A stretch of 64,000 bases of DNA, taken from assembly GCF_003046795.1 (NCBI RefSeq), contig NZ_PZKN01000012.1, positions 50,531 to 114,530 of the forward strand, given 5' to 3'. The notes below the pieces were generated by a model that was not told the origin of the DNA, ran no database searches, and saw only the letters and a list, made by a program, of their open reading frames with translations. Below, piece by piece: positions 13,715-20,197 of this stretch. The translations under genes were made by a program, and so were the position numbers. Source of the DNA: Desulfonatronum sp. SC1 (GTDB lineage Bacteria > Desulfobacterota > Desulfovibrionia > Desulfovibrionales > Desulfonatronaceae). How positions within the stretch are numbered: position 1 is the stretch's first letter; the number at the start of each line of letters is the position of its first letter.

Positions 13715-14245
13715 TTACGAGAGCTTCATAGAGTGGAACGCGGCCAGGCGGGGGTCGCTCCCGGAGGCGGCGCACCGACATTCGTCAAGATTCTTGTTCG
13801 CCCCGCATTCGGCGCACATCCCGCGACACAAAACCGTACACAACGGCTTCTCCGGCAGGGCCAACTGGAACTGCTCCCAAAGGAATCCGGCCACGTCCAG
13901 GTAGTGCAAGCCATCTTTGGCCACCACCCACCAAACATCGCTTGGGGCATCGTTTCGGGAGTCGCCGCCGGGATAGGCCTCGAATTCGTGAAACTCGGCC
14001 GTCACGGGATAGGTGAATTCCTCGACGCATCGATCACAAGACAGAACCAGTGAACCGCGCAGCGTTCCCTCCACCGTGCAGCCGTCCGCGTGCGGGACGA
14101 CGCGGATCACCGCTGAAAACGGTTCCGCGATGCGATACGGCAGATGAAACTCCGCGATGGGGTCGGCCCAAATGCGCTGTTCATCAAAAGAAAACTCCCG
14201 GCCGTCGCCCGGGAGATTTGTGGTCTCGACAAGCAGTTCAATCAT
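13715..14245 (-). CDS. YceD/DUF177 family protein
   Basis: Conserved protein regularly found directly upstream of rpmF; in E. coli and plants, family members are linked to 23S rRNA accumulation. The 176-residue protein shows the DUF177 pattern: a beta-rich N-terminus, SCDRCVEEF (CxxC) and a C-terminal PLCTVLCRGMCAECGANKN segment with four more Cys. The start at 14245 (MIELLVETTN) has a GGGAGAGAG site. The much longer open frame upstream is not conserved-looking. Confidence 0.85.
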   Translation of the reverse strand: MIELLVETTNLPGDGREFSFDEQRIWADPIAEFHLPYRIAEPFSAVIRVVPHADGCTVEGTLRGSLVLSCDRCVEEFTYPVTAEFHEFEAYPGGDSRNDAPSDVWWVVAKDGLHYLDVAGFLWEQFQLALPEKPLCTVLCRGMCAECGANKNLDECRCAASGSDPRLAAFHSMKLS

Positions 14246-14553
14246 CTCTCTCTCCCAAAAGGGGCTTCGTATCTCTTCCCTGGTCCGTATGTCAAGAAAT
14301 CTCTTGCCAAAGAAACCAAGTCCGGCTAATACGTTCGATTCCGTTTTTGCGAATGCGCGGCATGCTCCCCTGGCTCCTCTGCACGCACCAAGGGAGCGGC
14401 CCACCGAACGCTTTATGAAAGAGAAGAACGACTGGAATGGAAGCTGCGGCACCGCATGTCGCCCTTCCTTCGATTCAACGTCCATCATGCGCTTCAGCTC
14501 CGCACCAAAGCACATGGAGACGAGCACATGTCAACCTTTTGAGGAGTACAAAC
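14246..14553. other. Divergent intergenic region yceD/rpmB
   Basis: About 300 bases between the divergently transcribed yceD-rpmF-fab run and rpmB. It should contain promoters for both directions. I see no gene or clear inverted repeat, only the strong GAGGAG ribosome-binding site of rpmB at its right end. Confidence 0.4.
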
Positions 14554-14769
14554 ATGTCCAAAGTATGCGACATCTGCGGGAAACGCCCCCACACCGGAAA
14601 CACCGTCAGCCACGCCAACAACAAAACCAAGCGGCGCTTCCTGCCCAACCTGCAACAGGTCCGGGCGCAACTGCCCAGCGGCGAAACCCGTCGCTTGAAG
14701 GTCTGCACCCGGTGCATCCGCTCCGATGCAGTAATCAAGCCCGTTGCGCGACAAGCAGCCGAAGCGTAA
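14554..14769 (+). CDS. rpmB: 50S ribosomal protein L28
   Basis: A 71-residue ribosomal protein: [20 protein letters not shown], then the [13 protein letters not shown] motif and a second Cys pair (CTRC). The two CxxC motifs mark the zinc-binding form. The start at 14554 follows GAGGAG by 9 bases. It is a single-gene unit closed by the hairpin at 14786-14829. Confidence 0.97.
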   Translation: MSKVCDICGKRPHTGNTVSHANNKTKRRFLPNLQQVRAQLPSGETRRLKVCTRCIRSDAVIKPVARQAAEA

Positions 14770-14785
14770 TCTTATCGACGAATAC

Positions 14786-14829
14786 CGCGACGAAAAAGGG
14801 CGACCCGAGGGTCGCCCTTTTTCGTCGCG
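14786..14829. terminator. Bidirectional terminator between rpmB and gltX
   Basis: A near-perfect hairpin with arms of about 20 bp (cgcgacgaaaaagggcgacc and its complement) and a tiny GA-containing loop. A-rich and T-rich halves within the stem allow termination from both sides. It lies between the convergent ends of rpmB (+) and gltX (-). Confidence 0.85.
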
Positions 14830-14862
14830 TATCGTTTCTCTAGGGCCGCGTCTCCGGCCTGA

Positions 14863-16269
14863 TTACGAACCAACTCCCTCTCGCTCCGCCCCGGCCAGTC
14901 TCCGCAGTACGCGGTCCTTCCCCAGGACTTCCATGATTTCATAAATCCCCGGACTTTTTGTCTTTCCGGTCAGCGCCACCCGCAAGGGCTGGGCCAATAC
15001 CTTGAACGCCACGCCCCGGTCTTCAAGATAGTTCTTGAACAGCGCCTCAAGTTCCTGCTGCCCGAAGCTCAACGTCCCGGACAACAGGTCGCGCAAACGA
15101 CCGAAATGCTCCTTAGCCTCCGGCGTCAAAAACTTGCTCACAGCGGCCTGATCCATGGGCAAGGCCTCGTCCTCCATCACGAAAAATTCCGCCATTTCCG
15201 CCATTTCGACCATGGTCCCGGCCCGGGGCCGCAACAACGGAACAATGGCGCGCAAATAGGCCTCGTCCGACCCGTCCAGCCCGCGCTGTGTCAGATGGTC
15301 GGCCAAAAGAGCCGCCACTCGGTCCTCCGGTTCGCTCTTAATGTAGTGGTTGTTCAGCCAGAGCAGTTTGCTCTGATCAAAAACGCAGGCCGCGGAACCC
15401 AGGTGATCCAGGCTGAAGTGCTCCAGCAGCTCTTCCAGGCTGAAAATTTCCTGATCCCCGTGGGACCAGCCCAGCCGGACCAGGTAGTTGACCATGGCCT
15501 CGGGCAGATAACCCATGTCCCGGTAGGCCGTAACCGATGTGGCTCCGTGACGCTTGCTCAGCTTTTTCTTGTCCGGCCCCAGGATCATGGGCACATGGGC
15601 GAACAGCGGTAGGTCCCGGCCCAGGGCCTCGTACAGCAGGACCTGCTTGGGCGTATTGCTCAGGTGGTCGTCGCCGCGGATGATATGGGTCATGCCCATG
15701 GTCACGTCGTCCACCACCACGGCCAAGTTATAGGTCGGCATGCCGTCCACCCGGCGCAGGACCATATCGTCCAACTGGGTGTTAGGCACCGCCACCGGCC
15801 CCTTGACCAGATCCCGGAACTGGGTTTCCCCGTCAGTGGGTGTCTTGAACCGCACCACCCGACCCGGACCGGCCTCCAGGCCCTTGTTGCGGCACCGACC
15901 GTCGTACTTGGGCACCGACCCGACGGCCCGGGCCGCGACGCGCATGGCCTCCACCTCTTCCGGGGTACAGCAACAAAAATAGGCGTGCCCGGTCTCCAGC
16001 AACTGATCGATATGTTGGTTGTACAAATCGACCCTTTGGCTCTGAAAGTGCGGCCCCTCGTCCCAATCCAAGCCCAGCCAGCGCATCCCGTCCAGAATGC
16101 CCTGGGTCATCTCCTCGGTGGACCTGGCCACGTCCGTGTCCTCGATCCGCAAAATGAACTTCCCGCCGTTCTTGCGCGCCCAAAGCCAATTGAACAAAGC
16201 CGTTCGCGCCCCGCCCACATGGAGATGCCCGGTGGGACTGGGCGGAAATCGCGTAATAACCTGGGTCAT
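14863..16269 (-). CDS. gltX: Glutamyl-tRNA synthetase
   Basis: Class I synthetase charging tRNA-Glu. The start at 16269 (MTQVITRFPPSPTGHLHVGG) has a strong AAGGAG site, giving 468 residues, the normal length. Motifs are the HIGH variant SPTGHLHVGGARTA, the class I DVARSTEEM, RGDDHLSNTPKQ, and the KMSKS variant KKLSKRHGATSV. The Cys cluster FCCCTPEEV lies in the zinc-site region. Confidence 0.96.
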   Translation of the reverse strand: MTQVITRFPPSPTGHLHVGGARTALFNWLWARKNGGKFILRIEDTDVARSTEEMTQGILDGMRWLGLDWDEGPHFQSQRVDLYNQHIDQLLETGHAYFCCCTPEEVEAMRVAARAVGSVPKYDGRCRNKGLEAGPGRVVRFKTPTDGETQFRDLVKGPVAVPNTQLDDMVLRRVDGMPTYNLAVVVDDVTMGMTHIIRGDDHLSNTPKQVLLYEALGRDLPLFAHVPMILGPDKKKLSKRHGATSVTAYRDMGYLPEAMVNYLVRLGWSHGDQEIFSLEELLEHFSLDHLGSAACVFDQSKLLWLNNHYIKSEPEDRVAALLADHLTQRGLDGSDEAYLRAIVPLLRPRAGTMVEMAEMAEFFVMEDEALPMDQAAVSKFLTPEAKEHFGRLRDLLSGTLSFGQQELEALFKNYLEDRGVAFKVLAQPLRVALTGKTKSPGIYEIMEVLGKDRVLRRLAGAEREGVGS

Positions 16270-16340
16270 TGCCTGCTCCTTATGCAAGTAAGTGCGGGTC
16301 GAAGCCCGCCGAAAATCTGTTATTTTATTCCGATAGCCCG

Positions 16341-16562
16341 TTAAGCCGCCTGAACCGACCGGATCTCGGGCAGTTCCTTCAAGATGGTCTTTTCCACGGC
16401 GTTTTTCAGCGTTACTTGCGAAATAGGGCATCCTTTGCAGGCCCCCGTAAGGCGCACCGTGACCACGCCGTCCGCCGAGACGTCCACAAGTTCCACGTCC
16501 CCGCCATCTCGTTGCAAATGCGGTCTGATCGTCTCCAGCACCGCCTGGACCTTTTCCCGCAT
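16341..16562 (-). CDS. NifU-like C-terminal domain protein (Fe-S scaffold)
   Basis: A stand-alone NifU C-terminal domain of 73 residues with the cluster-binding CKGCPIS motif, QRDGGDVELVDV and a conserved hydrophobic end. Such proteins carry or transfer Fe-S clusters. AGGAG lies just upstream of two adjacent ATGs (16565 and 16562), and either may be used. It is divergent from the arsR-hgcAB operon. That neighbour makes an Fe-S ferredoxin (HgcB), but there is no evidence of a direct link. Confidence 0.88.
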   Translation of the reverse strand: MREKVQAVLETIRPHLQRDGGDVELVDVSADGVVTVRLTGACKGCPISQVTLKNAVEKTILKELPEIRSVQAA

Positions 16563-16699
16563 CATGCTCTCCTTTTCTCCACCCAGGGGCGGGCAAGCCG
16601 TCAACAAACCATAAAATATACCGGTTGAATCCCAACCCGTCAAACCTGCAAGGAAAACGATTCCCGAAGCTATGCAACGGATCAATTCATGAAGATCAA

Positions 16700-16739
16700 T
16701 TGACGCTTCCCTGCTTTATCGTTTATCAACGATAAAGCA
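16700..16739 (+). promoter_or_regulatory. Promoter and palindromic operator of the arsR-hgcAB operon
   Basis: A perfect 12-bp inverted repeat occupies 16712-16723 (tgctttatcgtt) and 16728-16739 (aacgataaagca), separated by TATC. A -35-like TTGACG lies at 16700-16705, and a -10-like TTTATC/TTATCA at 16722-16728 falls inside the palindrome. ArsR-type repressors bind such dyads over the -10 region, so this is probably the autoregulated operator of the arsR gene that begins 15 bases downstream. The dyad is seen directly; the regulator assignment is inferred. Confidence 0.75.
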
Positions 16740-16754
16740 ATTCGGGGAGCCCCC

Positions 16755-17033
16755 ATGACCGACGTTCAGATCATTGCCAAATGTTGCAAGGCCTTGGGTC
16801 ACCCGGCCCGGGTGACCATCCTGCGCCACCTGTTGCAAGCAGACCGATGCGTTTGCGGCGAGCTTGTGAACATCCTGCCCTTGGCTCAATCCACGGTGAG
16901 CCAGCACCTGAAGCTGCTCAAGGACGCCGGGTTGATCCAGGGGGAAATCGACGGACCACGTATCTGTTACTGCGTGGACAAATCACGCCTGACTTTGTTC
17001 AAGAACCTCATCGCCAAGCTGGAAGCGTCATGA
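16755..17033 (+). CDS. ArsR/SmtB family transcriptional regulator
   Basis: A 92-residue winged-helix repressor: KALGHPARVTILRHLL, then DRCVCGEL (the alpha-3 metal/metalloid site of ELCVCDL type), then the recognition helix LAQSTVSQHLKLLKDAGLI and the wing with CYCVD. Further Cys residues at CCK near the N-terminus could add ligands. It is the first gene of the operon, and its stop (TGA) overlaps the hgcA ATG. ArsR-like genes have been reported beside hgcA in other methylators. The likely job is (metalloid/metal-responsive) control of hgcAB; the effector cannot be told from sequence. Confidence 0.9.
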   Translation: MTDVQIIAKCCKALGHPARVTILRHLLQADRCVCGELVNILPLAQSTVSQHLKLLKDAGLIQGEIDGPRICYCVDKSRLTLFKNLIAKLEAS

Positions 17034-18208
17034 AACCATTGCAGCCCTTTCCCATGGCCCCGCCCTCGCCCCATACGCCGACTCCAAGCCTTTCGCACGT
17101 CGTCGAGCCAAAAACTGATTCAAGCGCCGCCCCTTGTTGAGGCCCGCCGCCGGCCCCCGGTGCGGGGGCCGACGATCTGCCGGGCTATCGGATCGAACCT
17201 TATGTCGACGGGTTCATCGCCACCCCGACGGGACGCGTTCCCCGTGTCAGGACCCGACCAACATTTTGGGACCGCTTCGGCGACTGCCGTGCCCGGCTGG
17301 GGTTGGATCGCAACAACTATACCGTCAACCCGGGGCTCTACGCCGTCGGCGACCCGTCCCCCGACGCCCCGGTCATTGTCACGGCCAACTACAAGCTGAC
17401 CTTCGACACGGTCCGTTTCGCCCTACGCGGCAGGGACGCCTGGGTGCTGGTGACGGACACCCGGGGCATCAACGTCTGGTGTGCCGGGGGCAAGGGTTCC
17501 TTCAACGCCGAAGCCGTGGCCCTCCAAGTGCGCAAGGCCAACCTGGACCGTGTCACGTCTCATCGCCAGCTGATTGTGCCCCAACTGGCCGCCAACGGCG
17601 TCCGACTTCGGGACGTGCGCAAGGCCACGGGCTTCGAAGTTATTTTGGGGCCGATCCGGGCCGGGGATCTGCCGCTCTTTCTGGACCAGGGTCCGGATGA
17701 GGCCATGCGGGAAGTCACCTTTACCTTCATGGAACGGCTTGCCGTGGTGCCCGTTGAGCTGGTCCTGGGCTGGAAAATCATTCTCGGGGTTCTGGCTGCG
17801 GCAGCGGTATTGAGCCTCATCGGGACAGGGTTTACCCCAGGGGCCGTCTTTCAGCGCTGGACCCTAGCCGCGACGGCCACTTTTTTCGGTCTGCTGGGCG
17901 GAGCGGTGGCCTTTCCGTTGCTGCTGCCCCGTTTGCCCACCCGCCTCTTTTCCCTGGCCGGGGCCGGTCTGGGACTGATCCCGGCCCTGGCCCTGCCGCT
18001 GCTCTTCCCGACCCCGGCCTGGCCCGTCCTGATGGGAGCGGGGTTGTGGACCATGACCCTTTCCGCCTGGACGGCGCTGAACTTCACCGGATCCACGCCC
18101 TACACGTCGCCCTCCGGCGTGGAAAAGGAAATGCGGGCGGCCATCCCCATCCTTGCCGGGTCCACGGTATTGTCCGTGATCTGCTTCGTCTGGGGAAACC
18201 TGCAATGA
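17030..18208 (+). CDS. hgcA: Mercury methylation corrinoid protein HgcA, candidate selenoprotein (in-frame TGA at 17138)
   Basis: HgcA transfers a methyl group to Hg(II) from a corrinoid held in its cytoplasmic domain. The diagnostic cap-helix motif NVWCAGGK is present (Cys codon 17480-17482, residue 151 from ATG 17030), and about five C-terminal membrane helices follow, with the conserved TSPSGVEKEM near the end. The conserved N-terminal part (PGYRIEPYVDGF, TPTGRVPRVRT, NNYTVNPGLYAVG) is encoded upstream of any ATG or GTG in that frame; only CTG 17177 and TTG 17303 exist, and the latter would delete conserved sequence. The frame runs back through a TGA (17138-17140) to an ATG that overlaps the arsR stop. 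The local sequence is SSAAPC-TGA-GPPPAPG. With the TGA read as Sec the protein is 392 residues, with Cys36-Sec37. Alternatives are a Cys codon hit by error or mutation, or non-ATG initiation. Confidence 0.9.
17141..17186 (+). promoter_or_regulatory. Candidate bacterial SECIS hairpin in hgcA mRNA
   Basis: Immediately after the in-frame TGA, an upper stem of nine perfect pairs (17151-17159 cggcccccg with 17163-17171 cgggggccg) closes a GUG loop at 17160-17162. A lower stem of six pairs (17141-17146 with 17181-17186) starts at the base after the TGA. The apical loop begins with G-U and lies 19 nt after the TGA. As I recall the bacterial SECIS model, it needs a G in the first two loop positions and roughly 16-37 nt spacing, and both are met. 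GC-rich Pro/Gly codons could produce a hairpin by chance, so this is suggestive rather than proven. Confidence 0.6.
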
Positions 18209-18219
18209 GGACGCATGCC

Positions 18220-18495
18220 ATGAAACAATACCGCCATCTTCAAAACGTGGCCACTTTGGCCTATGATCAGGACAAATGCGTGGGGTGCGGCCTCTGCGTC
18301 GCTGTCTGCCCGCACCGCGTCTTTACGCTGCGCAACGACAAAGCCCACGTCCAGGATCGCGAAGCCTGCATGGAGTGCGGGGCCTGCGCCCTGAACTGCC
18401 CCGCCGAGGCCGTAGCCGTGACGCCCGGCGTTGGCTGCGCCTCCTACATCATTCAAACCTGGCTTTCGAAAAGCAGCGCTCCCCAATGCTGTTGA
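18220..18495 (+). CDS. hgcB: Mercury methylation ferredoxin HgcB
   Basis: A 91-residue ferredoxin with two [4Fe-4S] motifs (CVGCGLCVAVC and CMECGACALNC, each followed by Pro), thought to reduce the HgcA corrinoid. It carries the HgcB hallmarks: an extra conserved Cys (VGCASYI) and a C-terminal vicinal pair (SAPQCC). The start at 18220 lies 11 bases after the hgcA stop, with AGGA upstream. The hgcA-hgcB pair is the accepted genetic marker for mercury methylation. Confidence 0.95.
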   Translation: MKQYRHLQNVATLAYDQDKCVGCGLCVAVCPHRVFTLRNDKAHVQDREACMECGACALNCPAEAVAVTPGVGCASYIIQTWLSKSSAPQCC

Positions 18496-18580
18496 AACGC
18501 CGCGGCCCGCCGCCGGGGCTTCAGAAACAACCGTGATCCAACCCTCTGAAGCCATAACCCTCTATCCCTCACGACGAAAA

Positions 18581-19534
18581 ATGCCCCCCGCACCCCACCA
18601 CCCCATGGCCGACGTGGCCCTTCTGACAGAGAGCCGCTACGCCTGCAACGACGCGGCCCCGGACGACTGGTACCTGCGCAACATTCTGCGTGACGACGAG
18701 CTGCTGCAAAATGCCCTCACGGAACTTGGACTATCCTCGGTCCGTCTGGACTGGGCCGCTCCGGACGTGGATTGGTCGGCATTTCGCTGCGCCGTCTTCC
18801 GAACCACCTGGGACTACTTCGATCGGATAGCCGAATTCAACGCTTGGCTACGCCGCGTCCAAACGCAGACCCGGCTGTGCAACGCCCCGGAAACCATCTG
18901 GTGGAACATGGACAAACACTATCTCGCGGACTTGCGGGTCCGGGGCGTTCCGGTGGTTCCGTTCCGACTTCTTGAACCCGACGCCCCCCAGAGTCTACGC
19001 GACCTGCTCGACGACGCCGGATGGGAGGAAGCCGTGCTCAAACCCTGTGTTTCCGGGGGAGCCCGCCACACCTACCGGGTCCATCGCGACGTCGCCGACA
19101 CGCTCCAGGAGCAGGTCCGTCCGCTTCTCGCCGCCGAGTCCTTCCTGCTTCAGCCATTCATCCGCGACGTGGTCCAAACCGGGGAGGACACGGTGATGGT
19201 CGTCAACGGCCGCATCACCCACGCTGTGCGCAAGGTTCCCAAAGCGGGAGACTTTCGGGTCCAGGACGATCACGGCGGTACGGTCTACCAGCTCGAACCG
19301 ACCCGTGAACATGTGGAACTGGCCCAACGCTCCATGGCCGCCTGCGACCCGACCCCGAGCTATGGTCGGGTGGATATGGTTCGGGACGACTGCGGAAAGC
19401 TGATGGTCATGGAACTTGAACTCATCGAACCCGAACTTTGGCTGCGCCAATCCCCGCCGGCCGCCGAGGATTTCGCCCGGGCCATAGCCCAGGTCGCCGC
19501 CCGCCCCGTTCTTGAAAACACGCCCCAACCATAG
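18581..19534 (+). CDS. ATP-grasp domain protein (RimK-like)
   Basis: A 317-residue protein with an ATP-grasp fold: a variable N-terminal domain (ADVALLTESRY, VFRTTWDYFD), ATP-binding residues EEAVLKPCVSGGARHTYR, the LLQPFIRDVVQTGEDTVMVVNG segment, and the metal-binding VMELELIEPELWL. Related proteins ligate carboxylates to amines or thiols, for example in glutathione-like or peptide tailoring; the substrate is unknown here. The start is 18581 or 18605, and neither has a good ribosome-binding site. It starts about 85 bases after hgcB in the same direction and could be in the same transcript. Confidence 0.8.
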   Translation: MPPAPHHPMADVALLTESRYACNDAAPDDWYLRNILRDDELLQNALTELGLSSVRLDWAAPDVDWSAFRCAVFRTTWDYFDRIAEFNAWLRRVQTQTRLCNAPETIWWNMDKHYLADLRVRGVPVVPFRLLEPDAPQSLRDLLDDAGWEEAVLKPCVSGGARHTYRVHRDVADTLQEQVRPLLAAESFLLQPFIRDVVQTGEDTVMVVNGRITHAVRKVPKAGDFRVQDDHGGTVYQLEPTREHVELAQRSMAACDPTPSYGRVDMVRDDCGKLMVMELELIEPELWLRQSPPAAEDFARAIAQVAARPVLENTPQP

Positions 19535-19549
19535 CGAGAGCCCAGCCGT

Positions 19550-19792
19550 ATGAATGAACAAGACCGCGAGACCATCAACCGAATCATGACCGAAATAGAG
19601 TGTCCAAAAGAGTTCCGATGCAAGCGGCATGACTTCGAGGATCTCTGTGAAGCGCGGGATTTCGGGCTGGACGGCTACATCAAGTGCCGCGATGATACTC
19701 CCTTGGATTGCCCATTTGCCCTGTCCTTCGGACATGACTACTTCTGCCGCTGCCCGCTGCGTGTTTTCCTGTCTAAGAAACTCAAGAAATAA
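19550..19792 (+). CDS. Small Cys-rich hypothetical protein
   Basis: An 80-residue soluble protein with seven Cys residues (IECPKEFRC, EDLC, YIKC, LDCPF, YFCRCPL) and a basic C-terminus (SKKLKK). I do not recognise the family. The Cys spacing suggests metal or Fe-S binding. It starts 16 bases after the ATP-grasp gene and is probably co-transcribed with it. Confidence 0.65.
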   Translation: MNEQDRETINRIMTEIECPKEFRCKRHDFEDLCEARDFGLDGYIKCRDDTPLDCPFALSFGHDYFCRCPLRVFLSKKLKK

Positions 19793-19859
19793 TGTAATTA
19801 CCCAGATCAAAAAGACCGGGACAGACAATCGCCATTGTGCTTTGAACGTCGACACTGCC

Positions 19860-19940
19860 GCCGGATGCACTTCGCTTATCCGGCCTACGTAACGGCCCCG
19901 TTTCTGATGTAGGCCGGATAAAGCGAATGCCGCATCCGGC
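19860..19940. repeat. Inverted pair of REP-like palindromes (BIME-like)
   Basis: Left unit 19860-19888 (gccggatgc...ttatccggcctac) and right unit 19909-19940 (gtaggccggata...gcatccggc) are in inverted orientation about 20 bases apart. The words match the Escherichia/Salmonella REP consensus very closely, both in the outer GCCGGATGC and the inner TTATCCGGCCTAC. It lies in the non-coding gap after the Cys-rich gene. No REP-associated tyrosine transposase is visible in this window. Confidence 0.8.
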
Positions 19941-19989
19941 ACATCAACTGAGTAGTTATGAAACAATCAACATTTGCCAAGAGCTTTGA

Positions 19990-20132
19990 AATCGGCTAAG
20001 AGTCCCTCCGTTCACTTGCCCCACTGGGGTTCCTTAGAGGAAAGTGCTCGCAGCGCAAGGCCTCCAAGGGATCCTCCCCTTCATGGCAAAACACAGGGGT
20101 TTCGACCGAAAGGCCGAAACCCTTTTTCTTTT
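19990..20132 (+). ncRNA. Possible small RNA ending in a Rho-independent terminator
   Basis: The gap 19941-20197 before the FemAB gene has no ORF but several hairpin-forming words (gcccc/ggggt near 20020, aaggg/ccctt near 20070-20080). It ends in a clear terminator at 20095-20132: aggggtttcgacc, a GAAA tetraloop, ggccgaaaccc, then T5CT4. A -35-like TTGCCA lies near 19974. The terminator is clear. That it closes a separate RNA, rather than the upstream operon, is only a suggestion. Confidence 0.35.
20095..20132 (+). terminator. Rho-independent terminator upstream of the femAB-like gene
   Basis: Stem gggtttcg/cgaaaccc extended by CC/GG around a GAAA loop, followed by a run of T residues. It faces the plus strand and closes whatever is transcribed upstream, either the ATP-grasp/Cys-rich pair or a separate small RNA. 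Confidence 0.85.
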
Positions 20133-20197
20133 GTTTACGCGGCCCTGGGCCGATTTCATTCAACCGTTCAACCATTCATACAGAACCCAGCACCATC

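Noticed and set aside
17134..17700. An alternative plus-strand ORF covering the start of hgcA
   Set aside because: It is Arg/Pro/Gly-rich and has no family similarity, while the other frame carries the unmistakable HgcA sequence including NVWCAGGK.
17303..18208. hgcA starting at TTG 17303
   Set aside because: This start removes the conserved HgcA N-terminal segment (YRIEPYVDGF to LGLDR) and has no ribosome-binding site; the ATG overlapping the arsR stop is better placed.
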